From contig NZ_AP018227.1 of assembly GCF_002368095.1 (NCBI RefSeq), forward strand, positions 546,488-610,487: 64,000 bases of DNA, read 5' to 3'. Under the pieces are notes generated by a model, which saw only the letters and a program-made list of their open reading frames with translations, was not told the DNA's origin and searched no databases. The stretch comes from Calothrix parasitica NIES-267. Lineage in GTDB: Bacteria; Cyanobacteriota; Cyanobacteriia; Cyanobacteriales; Nostocaceae. The position numbers were made by a program, and so were the translations under genes. Shown one piece after another: positions 55,021 through 63,978 of the stretch; the first letter of the stretch is position 1; each line of letters begins with the position of its first letter.

Positions 55021-56361
55021 ATGAGTGAAGACATCACAATCTCTTTGAAAAATGTTTCAAAGTGCTTCAAAAGGTATGCTCGTCCGGTTGATAGATTAAA
55101 GGAAATTTTATTACCGGGTACGAGTAGAATCTCGGAATTTTGGGCGCTAAGAGATATTAATTTGGAAATAGAAAAAGGACAAACAGTAGGTATTGTTGGT
55201 CGAAATGGTTCCGGTAAAAGTACGTTGTTACAAATGATTGCACGTACTTTAACTCCAACCACGGGGGAGGTAGTTGTCAGGGGTCGGGTTTCTGCGCTTT
55301 TAGAACTTGGAAGTGGTTTTAATCCGGAGTTTACGGGAAGACAAAATGTCTTTTTTAACGCTAGATTATTGGGTTTAACTCAACAGGAAATTGAAGATAA
55401 ATTTGATGATATTGCTGCTTTTGCTGACATCGGAGATTTTATCGAGCAACCTGTAAAAACCTATTCGAGTGGAATGTACGTTCGCTTAGCTTTTGCGGTA
55501 GCGGTAAACGTTGAACCGGAGATTTTGATTGTAGATGAAGCTTTAGCTGTTGGGGACATTGTGTTTCAACATCGCTGTATGCGAAAAATGCGGAGCTTGA
55601 TGGATTCTGGTGTAACTACTTTGTTTGTATCTCATGATTCTGGTGCGATAAAAACACTGTGTAATTCAGCAGTAATGATTGACGCTGGAAAGATTTACGC
55701 TTCCGGTAATCCCAACAGTGTAATTATCAAATACATGAAGTTGGTAACAGAAACTGAATTGGGATTAGTTAATTCAGAAAATGATGTTGATGATAAATCA
55801 AAAAATATCGTAGTGGGAGCATCTTGTTCCCTAGCTGATAAACAATCTTTACCCAATCAAAAAAGCCGAAAAAATCCTCAACATCAAAAAACCCGACGGG
55901 GAAGTAAGAAAGCACTGATTGAAAAGCTACAGCTATTTCATCAAAGTGGAGATGAAGCAGATGAAAGTCCGATTTTTGGATTTAACGAACAAGTAAAATT
56001 ACTAGTTTATTTACAAGTTTACCAAGAGCTACAGGATTGCATTATCGGGTTTTTTGTTTGCGATAAAAATGGAAACGAATTGATTGGTAGTAACACTATT
56101 GAAGAAAATCAACCCATCGGAAAATTAATCTCGGGAACCAAATTACAAATTGAATTTACATTCAAATTACCATTACGTCCGAGTTCCTATAGTTTAACGG
56201 TAGCTGGTGCAGAAAACTATACAGCCATGACCTTTGATTGGATTGATAATGCTGCGGTTTTTCAAGTATTACCACCAGATACCGGTAAAAGAATTCATGC
56301 TTTAGTTGACACACCAATAAGCGTCAGACTATTACAGCAAGATTTAGCAACAAGAGCATAG
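55021..56361 (+). CDS. Wzt-type ABC transporter ATPase with C-terminal domain, copy 1
   Basis: A 446-residue ATPase of polysaccharide exporters. Walker A is GIVGRNGSGKST (about 56-67), the signature TYSSGMYVRLAFA and Walker B EILIVDEALAVGD. A basic linker (about 275-300, SRKNPQHQKTRRGSKK) leads to a C-terminal Wzt_C-like domain (EQVKLLVYLQVYQELQDCIIGFFVCDKNG onward), which in characterised Wzt proteins binds the modified end of the glycan. No permease gene is adjacent. It may serve the permease at 31527. Confidence 0.88.
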   Translation: MSEDITISLKNVSKCFKRYARPVDRLKEILLPGTSRISEFWALRDINLEIEKGQTVGIVGRNGSGKSTLLQMIARTLTPTTGEVVVRGRVSALLELGSGFNPEFTGRQNVFFNARLLGLTQQEIEDKFDDIAAFADIGDFIEQPVKTYSSGMYVRLAFAVAVNVEPEILIVDEALAVGDIVFQHRCMRKMRSLMDSGVTTLFVSHDSGAIKTLCNSAVMIDAGKIYASGNPNSVIIKYMKLVTETELGLVNSENDVDDKSKNIVVGASCSLADKQSLPNQKSRKNPQHQKTRRGSKKALIEKLQLFHQSGDEADESPIFGFNEQVKLLVYLQVYQELQDCIIGFFVCDKNGNELIGSNTIEENQPIGKLISGTKLQIEFTFKLPLRPSSYSLTVAGAENYTAMTFDWIDNAAVFQVLPPDTGKRIHALVDTPISVRLLQQDLATRA

Positions 56362-56373
56362 CGAGCAAGTTCT

Positions 56374-57591
56374 ATGAATGCTGATTGGGAAAAAGATTAT
56401 CCTTTATTAAGTGATTTATCAGAAAAAGATTTAGATGAAAATAGCAGCTTGAAAAAAATGTTGTGCTTGATAGAAGAAAACAAGCGCGTTATTGACTTTG
56501 GCTGTGCTACAGGTTATTTTGCTCGCTTACTTTCTGAAAGAGGTTGTGAAGTTACCGGTGTAGAAGTAAATCCAAAAGCCGCAAAAGTTGCTCAAAAGTA
56601 TTGTAAACAAGTTATTGTCGCTGATTTAGATTTTATTTCTTTAAATGAGCATTTTTCAGAACAGATATCTGATGAGAAATTTGATGTAGCAATATTTGGT
56701 GATATTTTAGAACATCTTCGCAATCCTTGGAAGATATTAGAAGAAACTCGAAAATTACTAAAACCTCAAGGATATGTTATTGCTTCGATTCCAAATATCG
56801 CCCATGGAGCAATTCGACTTGCTTTATTACAGGGAAATTTTCAATATCAGACCCTCGGTATTTTAGATAATACTCACTTAAGATTTTTTACTCGTAAGAC
56901 AGTTGAACACTTATTTGAAGATACGGGATATTTGATAGACGCAATTGAATCCACTAAGTTAGCTATTTATTCTAATTCTGATTTAATTCCAGCTATCGAA
57001 AAACAGAACTTCGATGCAAATATTACTCAAGAAATTGAACAAGATAAAGACGCAGATACTCTACAATTTGTTATCCGAGCATATCCTCTATCATTAAAAA
57101 ATCAATGCGCTAATTTACGCAAACAGCATCGTGAAGCTGTAAAACAGTTAAGTGATTATGAAACTGAATTCGATAATTTGCGGTTAGAGCTACAGCAATC
57201 AAATATTCAACTTGAAAATAAGAATGCTGATTTTGAGAAAACAATGGCTCTATTACAGCATACAGAAAACGAATTAAAAGAAGAACAAAGTAATTTATCC
57301 AAAATTGAAATAGAATTTCAAAAACTTAAAAATGAACTAGAAGATAATCAAGTTGAACTAGAGAAAATACAAATTCAGTTAAAACAAAAACAATCGCAAT
57401 TTGACCAACAAAAAAATCAGCTACAGCAAATACAGCAGCAATGGGAAGATAATCAGATTCAGCTACAGCAAGCTCACGGAGGATGGGAACATTGCCAGCA
57501 AATTATTAGAGCAATGGAAACTAGTAAGTTTTGGAAACTACGGGAAGCTTGGTTTAAGTTTAAGCATTATTTTGCATTAAAAGTTAAGTGA
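56374..57591 (+). CDS. SAM methyltransferase with long coiled coil and FWKLR tail
   Basis: A 405-residue protein. The methyltransferase domain occupies about residues 1-235: RVIDFGCATGYFARLLSERGCEVTGVEVNPKAA and FDVAIFGDILEHLRNPWKILEETRKLLKPQGYVIASIPN, then HLRFFTRKTVEHLFEDTGY. From about 240 to 380 is a Gln/Glu-rich coiled coil. The C-terminus is IIRAMETSKFWKLREAWFKFK, the same tail motif found in the next protein. Methyltransferases fused to coiled coils control chain length in some O-antigen systems, and the Wzt-type gene is directly upstream (12 bases), so such a role is possible. Its stop overlaps the next start (GTGA). Confidence 0.75.
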   Translation: MNADWEKDYPLLSDLSEKDLDENSSLKKMLCLIEENKRVIDFGCATGYFARLLSERGCEVTGVEVNPKAAKVAQKYCKQVIVADLDFISLNEHFSEQISDEKFDVAIFGDILEHLRNPWKILEETRKLLKPQGYVIASIPNIAHGAIRLALLQGNFQYQTLGILDNTHLRFFTRKTVEHLFEDTGYLIDAIESTKLAIYSNSDLIPAIEKQNFDANITQEIEQDKDADTLQFVIRAYPLSLKNQCANLRKQHREAVKQLSDYETEFDNLRLELQQSNIQLENKNADFEKTMALLQHTENELKEEQSNLSKIEIEFQKLKNELEDNQVELEKIQIQLKQKQSQFDQQKNQLQQIQQQWEDNQIQLQQAHGGWEHCQQIIRAMETSKFWKLREAWFKFKHYFALKVK

Positions 57592-58853
57592 ATTGGGGCT
57601 TTCAGTTTATAGTCTTAGATATATTTGTAATCATGATTAATCATATTAAGCAATCTCAATTAATCATAAATCAAGAACAATTAAATCATCGCCATCATCA
57701 AATACTAAGTTACCATCAAGAGTTAGAAAATAAATACTTTCAATATGACAGATATAATTATCAAAATCTAATCCCTCAGCCATTACAAATTAAAAATTCC
57801 GAATATAGCTTAGAAGAAAAAAGATTATTAGTTATATCGCGATTGCAAGCAGCTAATCTTTGTAAAGCTAAAGGTTATAATCCTTGGAAATTAAGCTTTA
57901 ATCAGGCATATAATAATTGTCAAAACCCCTGTATAACTGTTATTATCACTCTTTTTAATTATTCAGAATATATTTACGAGTGCTTAAATAGCTTAGCTCA
58001 ATCAGACGTTTCTGATTTACCTGGAAATATAGAAGTATTAGTAATAGATGATGGCTCTACCGATAATTCTGTAAGCCTTGTTGAAGAATATTTAGAAAAC
58101 ACCGAGCTACCAATCTGTTTGGTCAAAAAATGGTTTAATACAGGATTAGCCGATGCAAGAAATGTCGGTTTAGAATTAGCGCGTTCTCCTTATATTTTTA
58201 TTTTAGATGCCGATAACTGGATTTATCCGCACTGTTTGACAGTTCTTTATGACAAAATAAAATCTAATAAATATGCTGCTGTTTACGGAGAGATCAGCCA
58301 ATTTGATAATGATACTAGAAAAGAATTAAATCGAATTTCTTGCCATGAGTGGGATATAGATAAATTAGTCAAGCAACCTTATATTGATGCTATGGCTATG
58401 TTTAATAAAGATATCTTACTTAACGTCGGGGGATATTCCACAGATTTAATTGAATATGGCTGGTTTGGATGGGATGACTATGACGTTTGGTTAAAACTAG
58501 CTCAAGCTAATTATGACTGTAAGTTTATTCCAAAAGTTTTAAGTGCATATAGAGTTCATTCAACTTCAATGATAAATACTACTAATAAATACGCGCTTAA
58601 TCTTGCGAGATATTTTTGTCATAAATTTTCCGATATAGCTCAAAATCAAACATCAAATATGATATTTGGTTTTTCTCAGAGCGAACTATATTCTAATTCT
58701 CATTGTATTCAAGAAACTGATTCGCGAATGTTATTACAAGAATTACAGTTCGCTCAAAATAAAATCGGTGCTATGGAATCAAGTAAATTTTGGAAATTAC
58801 GAAATAACTGGCTCAAGTTCAAAAAGTTTTTCAGGTTAGTAATTACTAAGTAG
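57588..58853 (+). CDS. GT2 family glycosyltransferase with FWKLR tail
   Basis: A 421-residue inverting GT-A enzyme. CITVIITLFNYSEYIYECLNSL and IEVLVIDDGSTDNSVSLVEEYL (about 115-170) are the start of the GT2 domain. The metal motif is IFILDADNWIYP, and the catalytic region continues with WDDYDVWLKLAQANYDC. The first ~110 residues are an extension rich in Asn, Gln and His. The C-terminus repeats IGAMESSKFWKLRNNWLKFKKFF. The GTG at 57588 overlaps the upstream stop; an ATG at 57633 is an alternative start. Confidence 0.78.
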   Translation: MNWGFQFIVLDIFVIMINHIKQSQLIINQEQLNHRHHQILSYHQELENKYFQYDRYNYQNLIPQPLQIKNSEYSLEEKRLLVISRLQAANLCKAKGYNPWKLSFNQAYNNCQNPCITVIITLFNYSEYIYECLNSLAQSDVSDLPGNIEVLVIDDGSTDNSVSLVEEYLENTELPICLVKKWFNTGLADARNVGLELARSPYIFILDADNWIYPHCLTVLYDKIKSNKYAAVYGEISQFDNDTRKELNRISCHEWDIDKLVKQPYIDAMAMFNKDILLNVGGYSTDLIEYGWFGWDDYDVWLKLAQANYDCKFIPKVLSAYRVHSTSMINTTNKYALNLARYFCHKFSDIAQNQTSNMIFGFSQSELYSNSHCIQETDSRMLLQELQFAQNKIGAMESSKFWKLRNNWLKFKKFFRLVITK

Positions 58854-58895
58854 AAGTTTTTCCTATATTTTTTGATTTTATTCAATAATATTCAT

Positions 58896-59846
58896 ATGTA
58901 TAAAGTTGCAGCTTATATTACTGCTTATGAAGATAAAGAAGCACTTTCTCAAACAATTACTGCTATTCAAAAACAGTCTCATCTTATATCTGAAATTTTT
59001 ATTGTAGATAATTCTAAAAAAGCTATTGTCGAAACACAAAAATTTCAGAATATTATAGTTGAACCTCATCCTGAAAATATAGGAGTTGATGGAGGTTTGA
59101 TTATTGCTATAAAATGGGCTATCGCCAAACAATATGATTTTTTATGGCTTTTTGACCAGGATAGTCAACCAACAGTAGATTGTTTAGAAATTTTATTAAA
59201 TAAATATCAGCAATTATCCGTACAAAATCATCATATCGGAATCATATCTCCTCAAATTATTGATATTAATACTTCACAAGAATTGCCTGGATATGTTTTT
59301 CAAGATTATAAATTTATCCCAAAAAATGGACATGCTCAAGCAAAAGATTATTACACTTGTAACGGTGTAATTACTTCAGGTTCTCTTGTTAATTTAGATG
59401 CTGCTAAAAACGTTCCACTTCCCAAGGGTGATTTATTTCTTGATGCTGTTGATTATTCTTACTGCATGAACTTTATATCTCAAGGTTACGAAGTTGTATT
59501 AGTTAAGAATGTCGCTATGCAGCATCGTCTTGGTCATTATTCTGAAGTCAAAGATAGATTTTACAAGATAAAAGATAAACTAAAGAATCAACTAAATAAT
59601 CCAGTATTCACTTTCACTTGCTCTCCATCTCGTTATTATTATGCTTGCCGAAATCATACTTATTTTGAAACTCGTAACTCAAATAAGCAAATGCTACCTT
59701 TTTGTCTCTTCTATAGACTTAAATGTTTAATAGATATGATAATTAGAATTATACGCTACGAACCCGATTCGGTTTTAATAAAAGTAGGAGCATGCATTTT
59801 AGGAACTTTCGACGGCTTTAGAGGTAGACTTGGTAAAACTTGGTAA
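58896..59846 (+). CDS. GT2 family (rhamnosyltransferase-like) glycosyltransferase
   Basis: A 316-residue GT2 enzyme. YKVAAYITAYEDKEALSQTI and EIFIVDNS begin the domain, ENIGVDGGLIIAIKWAIAKQYDFLWLFDQDSQP carries the DQDS metal motif, and GDLFLDAVDYSYCMNFISQGYEV is the acceptor-side block. These resemble WbbL/RfbF-type rhamnosyltransferases, which suits the rfbC gene 96 bases downstream. The ATG at 58896 is preferred over a TTG at 58872. A basic C-terminus follows. Confidence 0.78.
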   Translation: MYKVAAYITAYEDKEALSQTITAIQKQSHLISEIFIVDNSKKAIVETQKFQNIIVEPHPENIGVDGGLIIAIKWAIAKQYDFLWLFDQDSQPTVDCLEILLNKYQQLSVQNHHIGIISPQIIDINTSQELPGYVFQDYKFIPKNGHAQAKDYYTCNGVITSGSLVNLDAAKNVPLPKGDLFLDAVDYSYCMNFISQGYEVVLVKNVAMQHRLGHYSEVKDRFYKIKDKLKNQLNNPVFTFTCSPSRYYYACRNHTYFETRNSNKQMLPFCLFYRLKCLIDMIIRIIRYEPDSVLIKVGACILGTFDGFRGRLGKTW

Positions 59847-59942
59847 ATTGATTCTCTATATTTGGGCTAATTTACAATTTTTGTTTATTTGACTGCCAAA
59901 CAGCAGTAATATAAAAATTCAGGGATAGTTTATAACAAATCA

Positions 59943-60488
59943 ATGAAAATCATTTCTACTGAAATTCCTGATGTTTTAATTATTGAGCCACAAGTTTTTC
60001 ACGACAATCGTGGTTTATTTTTTGAATCGTTTAATTTAAAAAAGTTTACTGATAAAACTGGTATTAATGTTAACTTCGTTCAGGATAACCATTCTTACTC
60101 GAAACAGCATGTATTGCGCGGTTTGCATTACCAAATAATCCAACCACAAGCAAAACTCGTTCGCGCTCTTGTTGGTAGTATATTTGACGTAGCAGTAGAT
60201 ATTAGAAAAAACTCTCCAACTTTTGGTAAGTGGGTTGGTTATGAAATTAGCGCCGAAAATAAGCGCCAAATATGGATACCATCAGGTTTTGCTCATGGTT
60301 TTGTAGTTATTTCTGAAGCGGCTGAAGTTCTTTACAAAACTAGCGATTATTATTCACCTCAAGGAGAGCGTACTATCCTTTGGAATGATGTTGATTTAAA
60401 TATTGATTGGCAAATAAATACTCAACCAATTATTTCTACAAAAGATGCAGATGGTAAACCCTTTAATATAGCTGAGGTTTTTTGTTGA
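59943..60488 (+). CDS. rfbC: dTDP-4-dehydrorhamnose 3,5-epimerase
   Basis: Cupin-fold epimerase of the dTDP-L-rhamnose pathway, 181 residues. Family blocks: DNRGLFFESFN, QDNHSYSKQHVLRGLHYQ with the catalytic His (about 59-65), VGSIFDVAVDIRKNSPTFGKW, and SGFAHGFVVISEAAEVLYKTSDYYSP with the Tyr. The other rhamnose gene here is rfbD at 63094; rfbA and rfbB are outside the window. It is convergent with the CAP-domain gene, with a terminator between. Confidence 0.93.
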   Translation: MKIISTEIPDVLIIEPQVFHDNRGLFFESFNLKKFTDKTGINVNFVQDNHSYSKQHVLRGLHYQIIQPQAKLVRALVGSIFDVAVDIRKNSPTFGKWVGYEISAENKRQIWIPSGFAHGFVVISEAAEVLYKTSDYYSPQGERTILWNDVDLNIDWQINTQPIISTKDADGKPFNIAEVFC

Positions 60489-60510
60489 TAGATTAATCTT
60501 CGTTTACTAA

Positions 60511-60535
60511 AGAGACGTAGCAATGCTACGTCTCT
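60511..60535. terminator. Bidirectional terminator between rfbC and the CAP-domain gene
   Basis: A perfect 11-base stem agagacgtagc / gctacgtctct with an aat loop, between two convergent genes, followed on the plus strand by a short T-containing stretch. The agagacgtag...ctacgtctct sequence is also a common cyanobacterial repeat. Confidence 0.75.
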
Positions 60536-60560
60536 ACATTTTGCTGTCAAAAATACTAAC

Positions 60561-62165
60561 TTATGTAGAAATTACAGCACCAAAATCCTGCGTCCAATAA
60601 CTGTTGTAATTTACTTCTCCCGTATCATTATCTAAGTAATAATATCCAATCCCGATTTCTTTATAGTTTGGATTGAGAATATTTTCCCGATGTCCCGGAC
60701 TATTCATCCATCCTCTAACAACTTCTTCAGCGGTTATGTAACCTGCGGCTATGTTTTGACCAACGTAAGAAGATTCATAACCCGCTAACTTTGTACGGTC
60801 GCTAGTTCTGCTTCCGTCTGAACCTGTATGGCTAAAAAAGTCAGCTAAAGCCATATCTTCGCTATGTGTTTGAGCCGATTCGGATAGATTGGTGTTTAAA
60901 GTTAAAGCTTCTAAACCATGCTGACTTCGATATGAATTTGTTAATTCAACAACTTCTAGAATCAGAGGATCTATCGTTTGAGAGCTTGATTCAGCCTCTG
61001 GTGTAAGCGAAGTTGCTGTACTTGGAACTGGTGATGATTCATCCAAAACTATAGTCTCGGATTTAGTATCTATTGGAGTGACAGACAGACTCAGATTGTA
61101 GTTGGTATTGTCTGCTTCTACACCTTCAAACACTCGGATGTAGTATGTTCCATTTTCTAAGCTATTCATACCTAAAAATTCATCTTTATTACCGCTATTA
61201 GCTGCACTAGCGATAATTTTGCCACTACTATCAAGCAATTCCACGTCTACATCTGCACTTAATCCGTTAACTACGACTTCGAGGTTGCTATTTAGATTAT
61301 TCAAATTCAAATTATAAAAGTCGTTTCTATCAGAGTTTCCTATAGAGTCTCTAAAAGTTACCTCACCAGAGTCTAAAGTTATTGTCCGTGCGTCATTTAA
61401 GCCATTTCCTGCACGGTCGCTTTCTATAAATTCACTAGCTCTTAGCCCATCGCGTAAACCAACACTGACAAAGTGTTCGTAAGCATCACTGTAGTTAAAT
61501 CCTGCATTCTTCAAAATAGAGTTGTTGTTTAGGTAATATTTAACATCAAATCCTGGTGCTGATGTTCTTCCTTCACTCAAACCGTTAAGTACAAAATGCT
61601 CTAAAAGCTGTTCGTTGTCTAACGAACTAACCGCTAAATCAGTGTGAACATTTTTATAGAATTGCGCGTCAAACCCTGGAGAAAAAGAATCACCACTATT
61701 TAAACCTTCGATTACAAAATTATCAAATGCTTCTTTGTAGCTATTACCGAAAGTTTCAGCAATATCAGGATTATCAGCTAAATAATAGTTGATATTGAAA
61801 AAAGGTGAAAACGATTTTCCTTCCGCTATACCTTTATTTTGTAAATCCTCCAATAACTCTTCGTAAGTCAGAGATATTTTGTCACTATTTGTTTTTCGAT
61901 AGAAATCCAAGTCAACAAGTGATGAGAATTTCCGTCCTTGACCAACACCATAATTTACTAAATGTTCGTAAGCTTCTTTATTATTTAAGCCAGCTAAATC
62001 GCTGTTACTAGCACGATAGAAATCTAAATCAACTAGTGATGAAAATTCCAGACCATTATCTAAACCGTAACTTTTGAAATGTGACCATGCTTGTTTATCA
62101 CTCAATGCATTCAAATTTGAATTAGCAGAGCGATAAAAGTTAGCATCAAATAAATTGATTGGCAT
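60561..62165 (-). CDS. CAP (SCP-like) domain protein with six N-terminal repeats and PPC domain
   Basis: A 534-residue protein in three parts. Residues about 5-245 are six repeats of about 39-43 residues with the pattern FDxxFYxxxNxDL...A..HF...G...GR. About 255-375 is a PPC-type beta domain with RNDFYNLNLNNLNSNLEVVVNGL and NGTYYIRVF. About 415-534 is a CAP/SCP domain with HSEDMALADFFSHTGSDG, GQNIAAGY and GWMNSPGHRENILNPNYKEIGIGYY. CAP proteins are typically secreted; I see no clear Sec signal. The ATG at 62165 is chosen over a TTG at 62201. A 12-base palindrome lies 33 bases upstream. Confidence 0.8.
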   Translation of the reverse strand: MPINLFDANFYRSANSNLNALSDKQAWSHFKSYGLDNGLEFSSLVDLDFYRASNSDLAGLNNKEAYEHLVNYGVGQGRKFSSLVDLDFYRKTNSDKISLTYEELLEDLQNKGIAEGKSFSPFFNINYYLADNPDIAETFGNSYKEAFDNFVIEGLNSGDSFSPGFDAQFYKNVHTDLAVSSLDNEQLLEHFVLNGLSEGRTSAPGFDVKYYLNNNSILKNAGFNYSDAYEHFVSVGLRDGLRASEFIESDRAGNGLNDARTITLDSGEVTFRDSIGNSDRNDFYNLNLNNLNSNLEVVVNGLSADVDVELLDSSGKIIASAANSGNKDEFLGMNSLENGTYYIRVFEGVEADNTNYNLSLSVTPIDTKSETIVLDESSPVPSTATSLTPEAESSSQTIDPLILEVVELTNSYRSQHGLEALTLNTNLSESAQTHSEDMALADFFSHTGSDGSRTSDRTKLAGYESSYVGQNIAAGYITAEEVVRGWMNSPGHRENILNPNYKEIGIGYYYLDNDTGEVNYNSYWTQDFGAVIST

Positions 62166-62197
62166 AGGTTTATTAGGGAACAACACAAAAAAACATT

Positions 62198-62209
62198 GCA
62201 AACGTTTGC
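62198..62209. promoter_or_regulatory. GCAAACGTTTGC palindrome upstream of the CAP gene
   Basis: A perfect 12-base palindrome, 33 bases before the chosen start codon of the CAP-domain gene. It equals the core of the PurR/LacI-family operator of enteric bacteria. Binding by a LacI-type regulator in this organism is speculation. Confidence 0.35.
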
Positions 62210-63093
62210 TTTTCGTCAGCGTTCCTATACCACGTGGTTGAAAATCACAAGACTTTTGGTTTTATGATTTAAAGAAAAAATTAACTATTCGTCCAAGTAG
62301 AAATTATAGCAACATTAACACACCTAGTTCTGTCTTCTGCTATAAGTGGTATTTCTAGGTTAGTAGGTTCTGTTTTTGAAAAACAACCAATTTATAAGCC
62401 ATTCACTGCATTAAAAAAGATTTCTATGTAAACAAATACTAAACATTTTAGTCAATAAATATAAGTATTTTAAAACATTGATTTTTATTTGTGCATATAA
62501 TTTGAAAATATGATATTGGAACCTATTTTTGTATCTATCTATATATTCGTTATTTAAAAAAATATAATAGCCCTTAAATACTTTACCTAAATTTTTTTAG
62601 TGTTTAGATTTACTGGCAGTATAAGTTATTTTAATGTGCTAGTAGAACAAATGCCAATCAAAAAATTGCTCTAATTTAGATCATTTACCTGTATGATTTC
62701 ACTGAGACCCGAATAGATGCGATTTTTTTTTGTTTACAGCAAATACTTGTCTAATGCATTCAAAACTATACGCAATCATTTAAATGAATTTTTTTTTACA
62801 TCGAATTTAGCAGAGTACTCAACATCATAATTGACCTAAACTCCTGGCTTTAGTAACAATTTGTACATCGAACATCAATCTAAGTGATAGTAATTATATT
62901 ATCTTTAAATTGAAAATATAAAAAATTTGAATATCATGGTTGATTGAATTGTTTATTTCTAGCTGAGCCAATATTTCTAAGTAACTTTTATTTAAATATA
63001 TTATTTTTATAGATAGAAAAAACTTATAAACTAGTTTATGTTTTCATTTAGGAGAGAAGTATCTCATCATCAGAATGAATAATCGTCAATTGA
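62210..63093. other. 884-base AT-rich intergenic region
   Basis: Between the CAP-domain gene (leftward) and rfbD (rightward). I find no gene, repeat family or RNA here. A GTAN8TAC match at 62853-62866 is judged a chance hit. The rfbD promoter must lie in the last few hundred bases. Confidence 0.6.
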
Positions 63094-63978
63094 ATGGATA
63101 AATCAATTTTATTAATTGGCTGTAACGGTCAAGTAGGTACACAATTAAAAAAAGCTCTTCAGGCTTACAGTAATCTAATTGCTGTAGCTCGTCCGGAAGT
63201 GGAACTTGCTCAACCGGAAACTATCAGGAACTTAATTGAGCAGTGGGAACCGCAAATAATTATTAATGCTGCTGCTTATACTGCTGTAGACAAAGCCGAA
63301 AACGAACCCGAATTGGTTAATAAAATTAATGCTGTAGCACCTAGAATCCTTGCTGAAGAAGCGAATAAATCACAAGCTTTATTGATTCATATTTCTACAG
63401 ATTATGTTTTCGACGGTAAAAGCAATCGTCCTTATCAAGAAAATGATTTAACTAACCCTCTAAGTATTTATGGTGAAACTAAGTTAGCAGGAGAACAAGC
63501 TGTTAATTCAATTTGTAGTAACTACTTGATTCTGCGTACAGCTTGGGTTTACGGAAGTGGAGGTAAAAGCAATTTTGTCAAAACTATGCTGCGGTTAGGG
63601 GCACAAAAGTCAGAACTTAAAGTAGTTAGCGACCAAATTGGTAGTCCTACTTGGGCTACAGATATAGCCCAAACCATAGCTACGTTAATTACCAAAGACG
63701 AGCCAAAAAGCGGTATTTATCACTATACCAATAGCGGTGTGGCTAGCTGGTACGACTTTGCTGTTGCAATTTTTGAAGAAGCAAAATTATTAGGTTTTCC
63801 CTTAAAGATCCAACGTGTCGTTCCTATTCCTACTTCCGAATACCCGACTCCTGCGACTCGTCCCAGCTATTCAGTTCTTAATTGCGCCAAAATATCTTCA
63901 TTAATGGAATCATATCCACCACATTGGAGAGAAAGTCTGAGAAAAATGCTTAAAGAATTCCGAAATATGAGTAGCTAA
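63094..63978 (+). CDS. rfbD: dTDP-4-dehydrorhamnose reductase
   Basis: Last enzyme of dTDP-L-rhamnose synthesis: NADPH reduction of the 4-keto sugar. 294 residues, full length. The Rossmann motif is IGCNGQVGTQL (7-17). The family blocks are INAAAYTAVDKAENEP (about 55-70), ISTDYVFDG with Ser and Tyr, and YGETKLAGE with the catalytic Tyr-x-x-x-Lys. RTAWVYGSGGKSNFV and VSDQIGSPTW complete the set. It starts after the 884-base gap and ends 22 bases before the window end, so the operon may continue. Confidence 0.93.
   Translation: MDKSILLIGCNGQVGTQLKKALQAYSNLIAVARPEVELAQPETIRNLIEQWEPQIIINAAAYTAVDKAENEPELVNKINAVAPRILAEEANKSQALLIHISTDYVFDGKSNRPYQENDLTNPLSIYGETKLAGEQAVNSICSNYLILRTAWVYGSGGKSNFVKTMLRLGAQKSELKVVSDQIGSPTWATDIAQTIATLITKDEPKSGIYHYTNSGVASWYDFAVAIFEEAKLLGFPLKIQRVVPIPTSEYPTPATRPSYSVLNCAKISSLMESYPPHWRESLRKMLKEFRNMSS

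Noticed and set aside
62853-62866. GTAN8TAC match (NtcA-type site) upstream of rfbD
   Set aside because: It is about 230 bases from the gene, no -10 hexamer lies at the usual 22-23 base distance, and such matches are expected by chance in AT-rich DNA.
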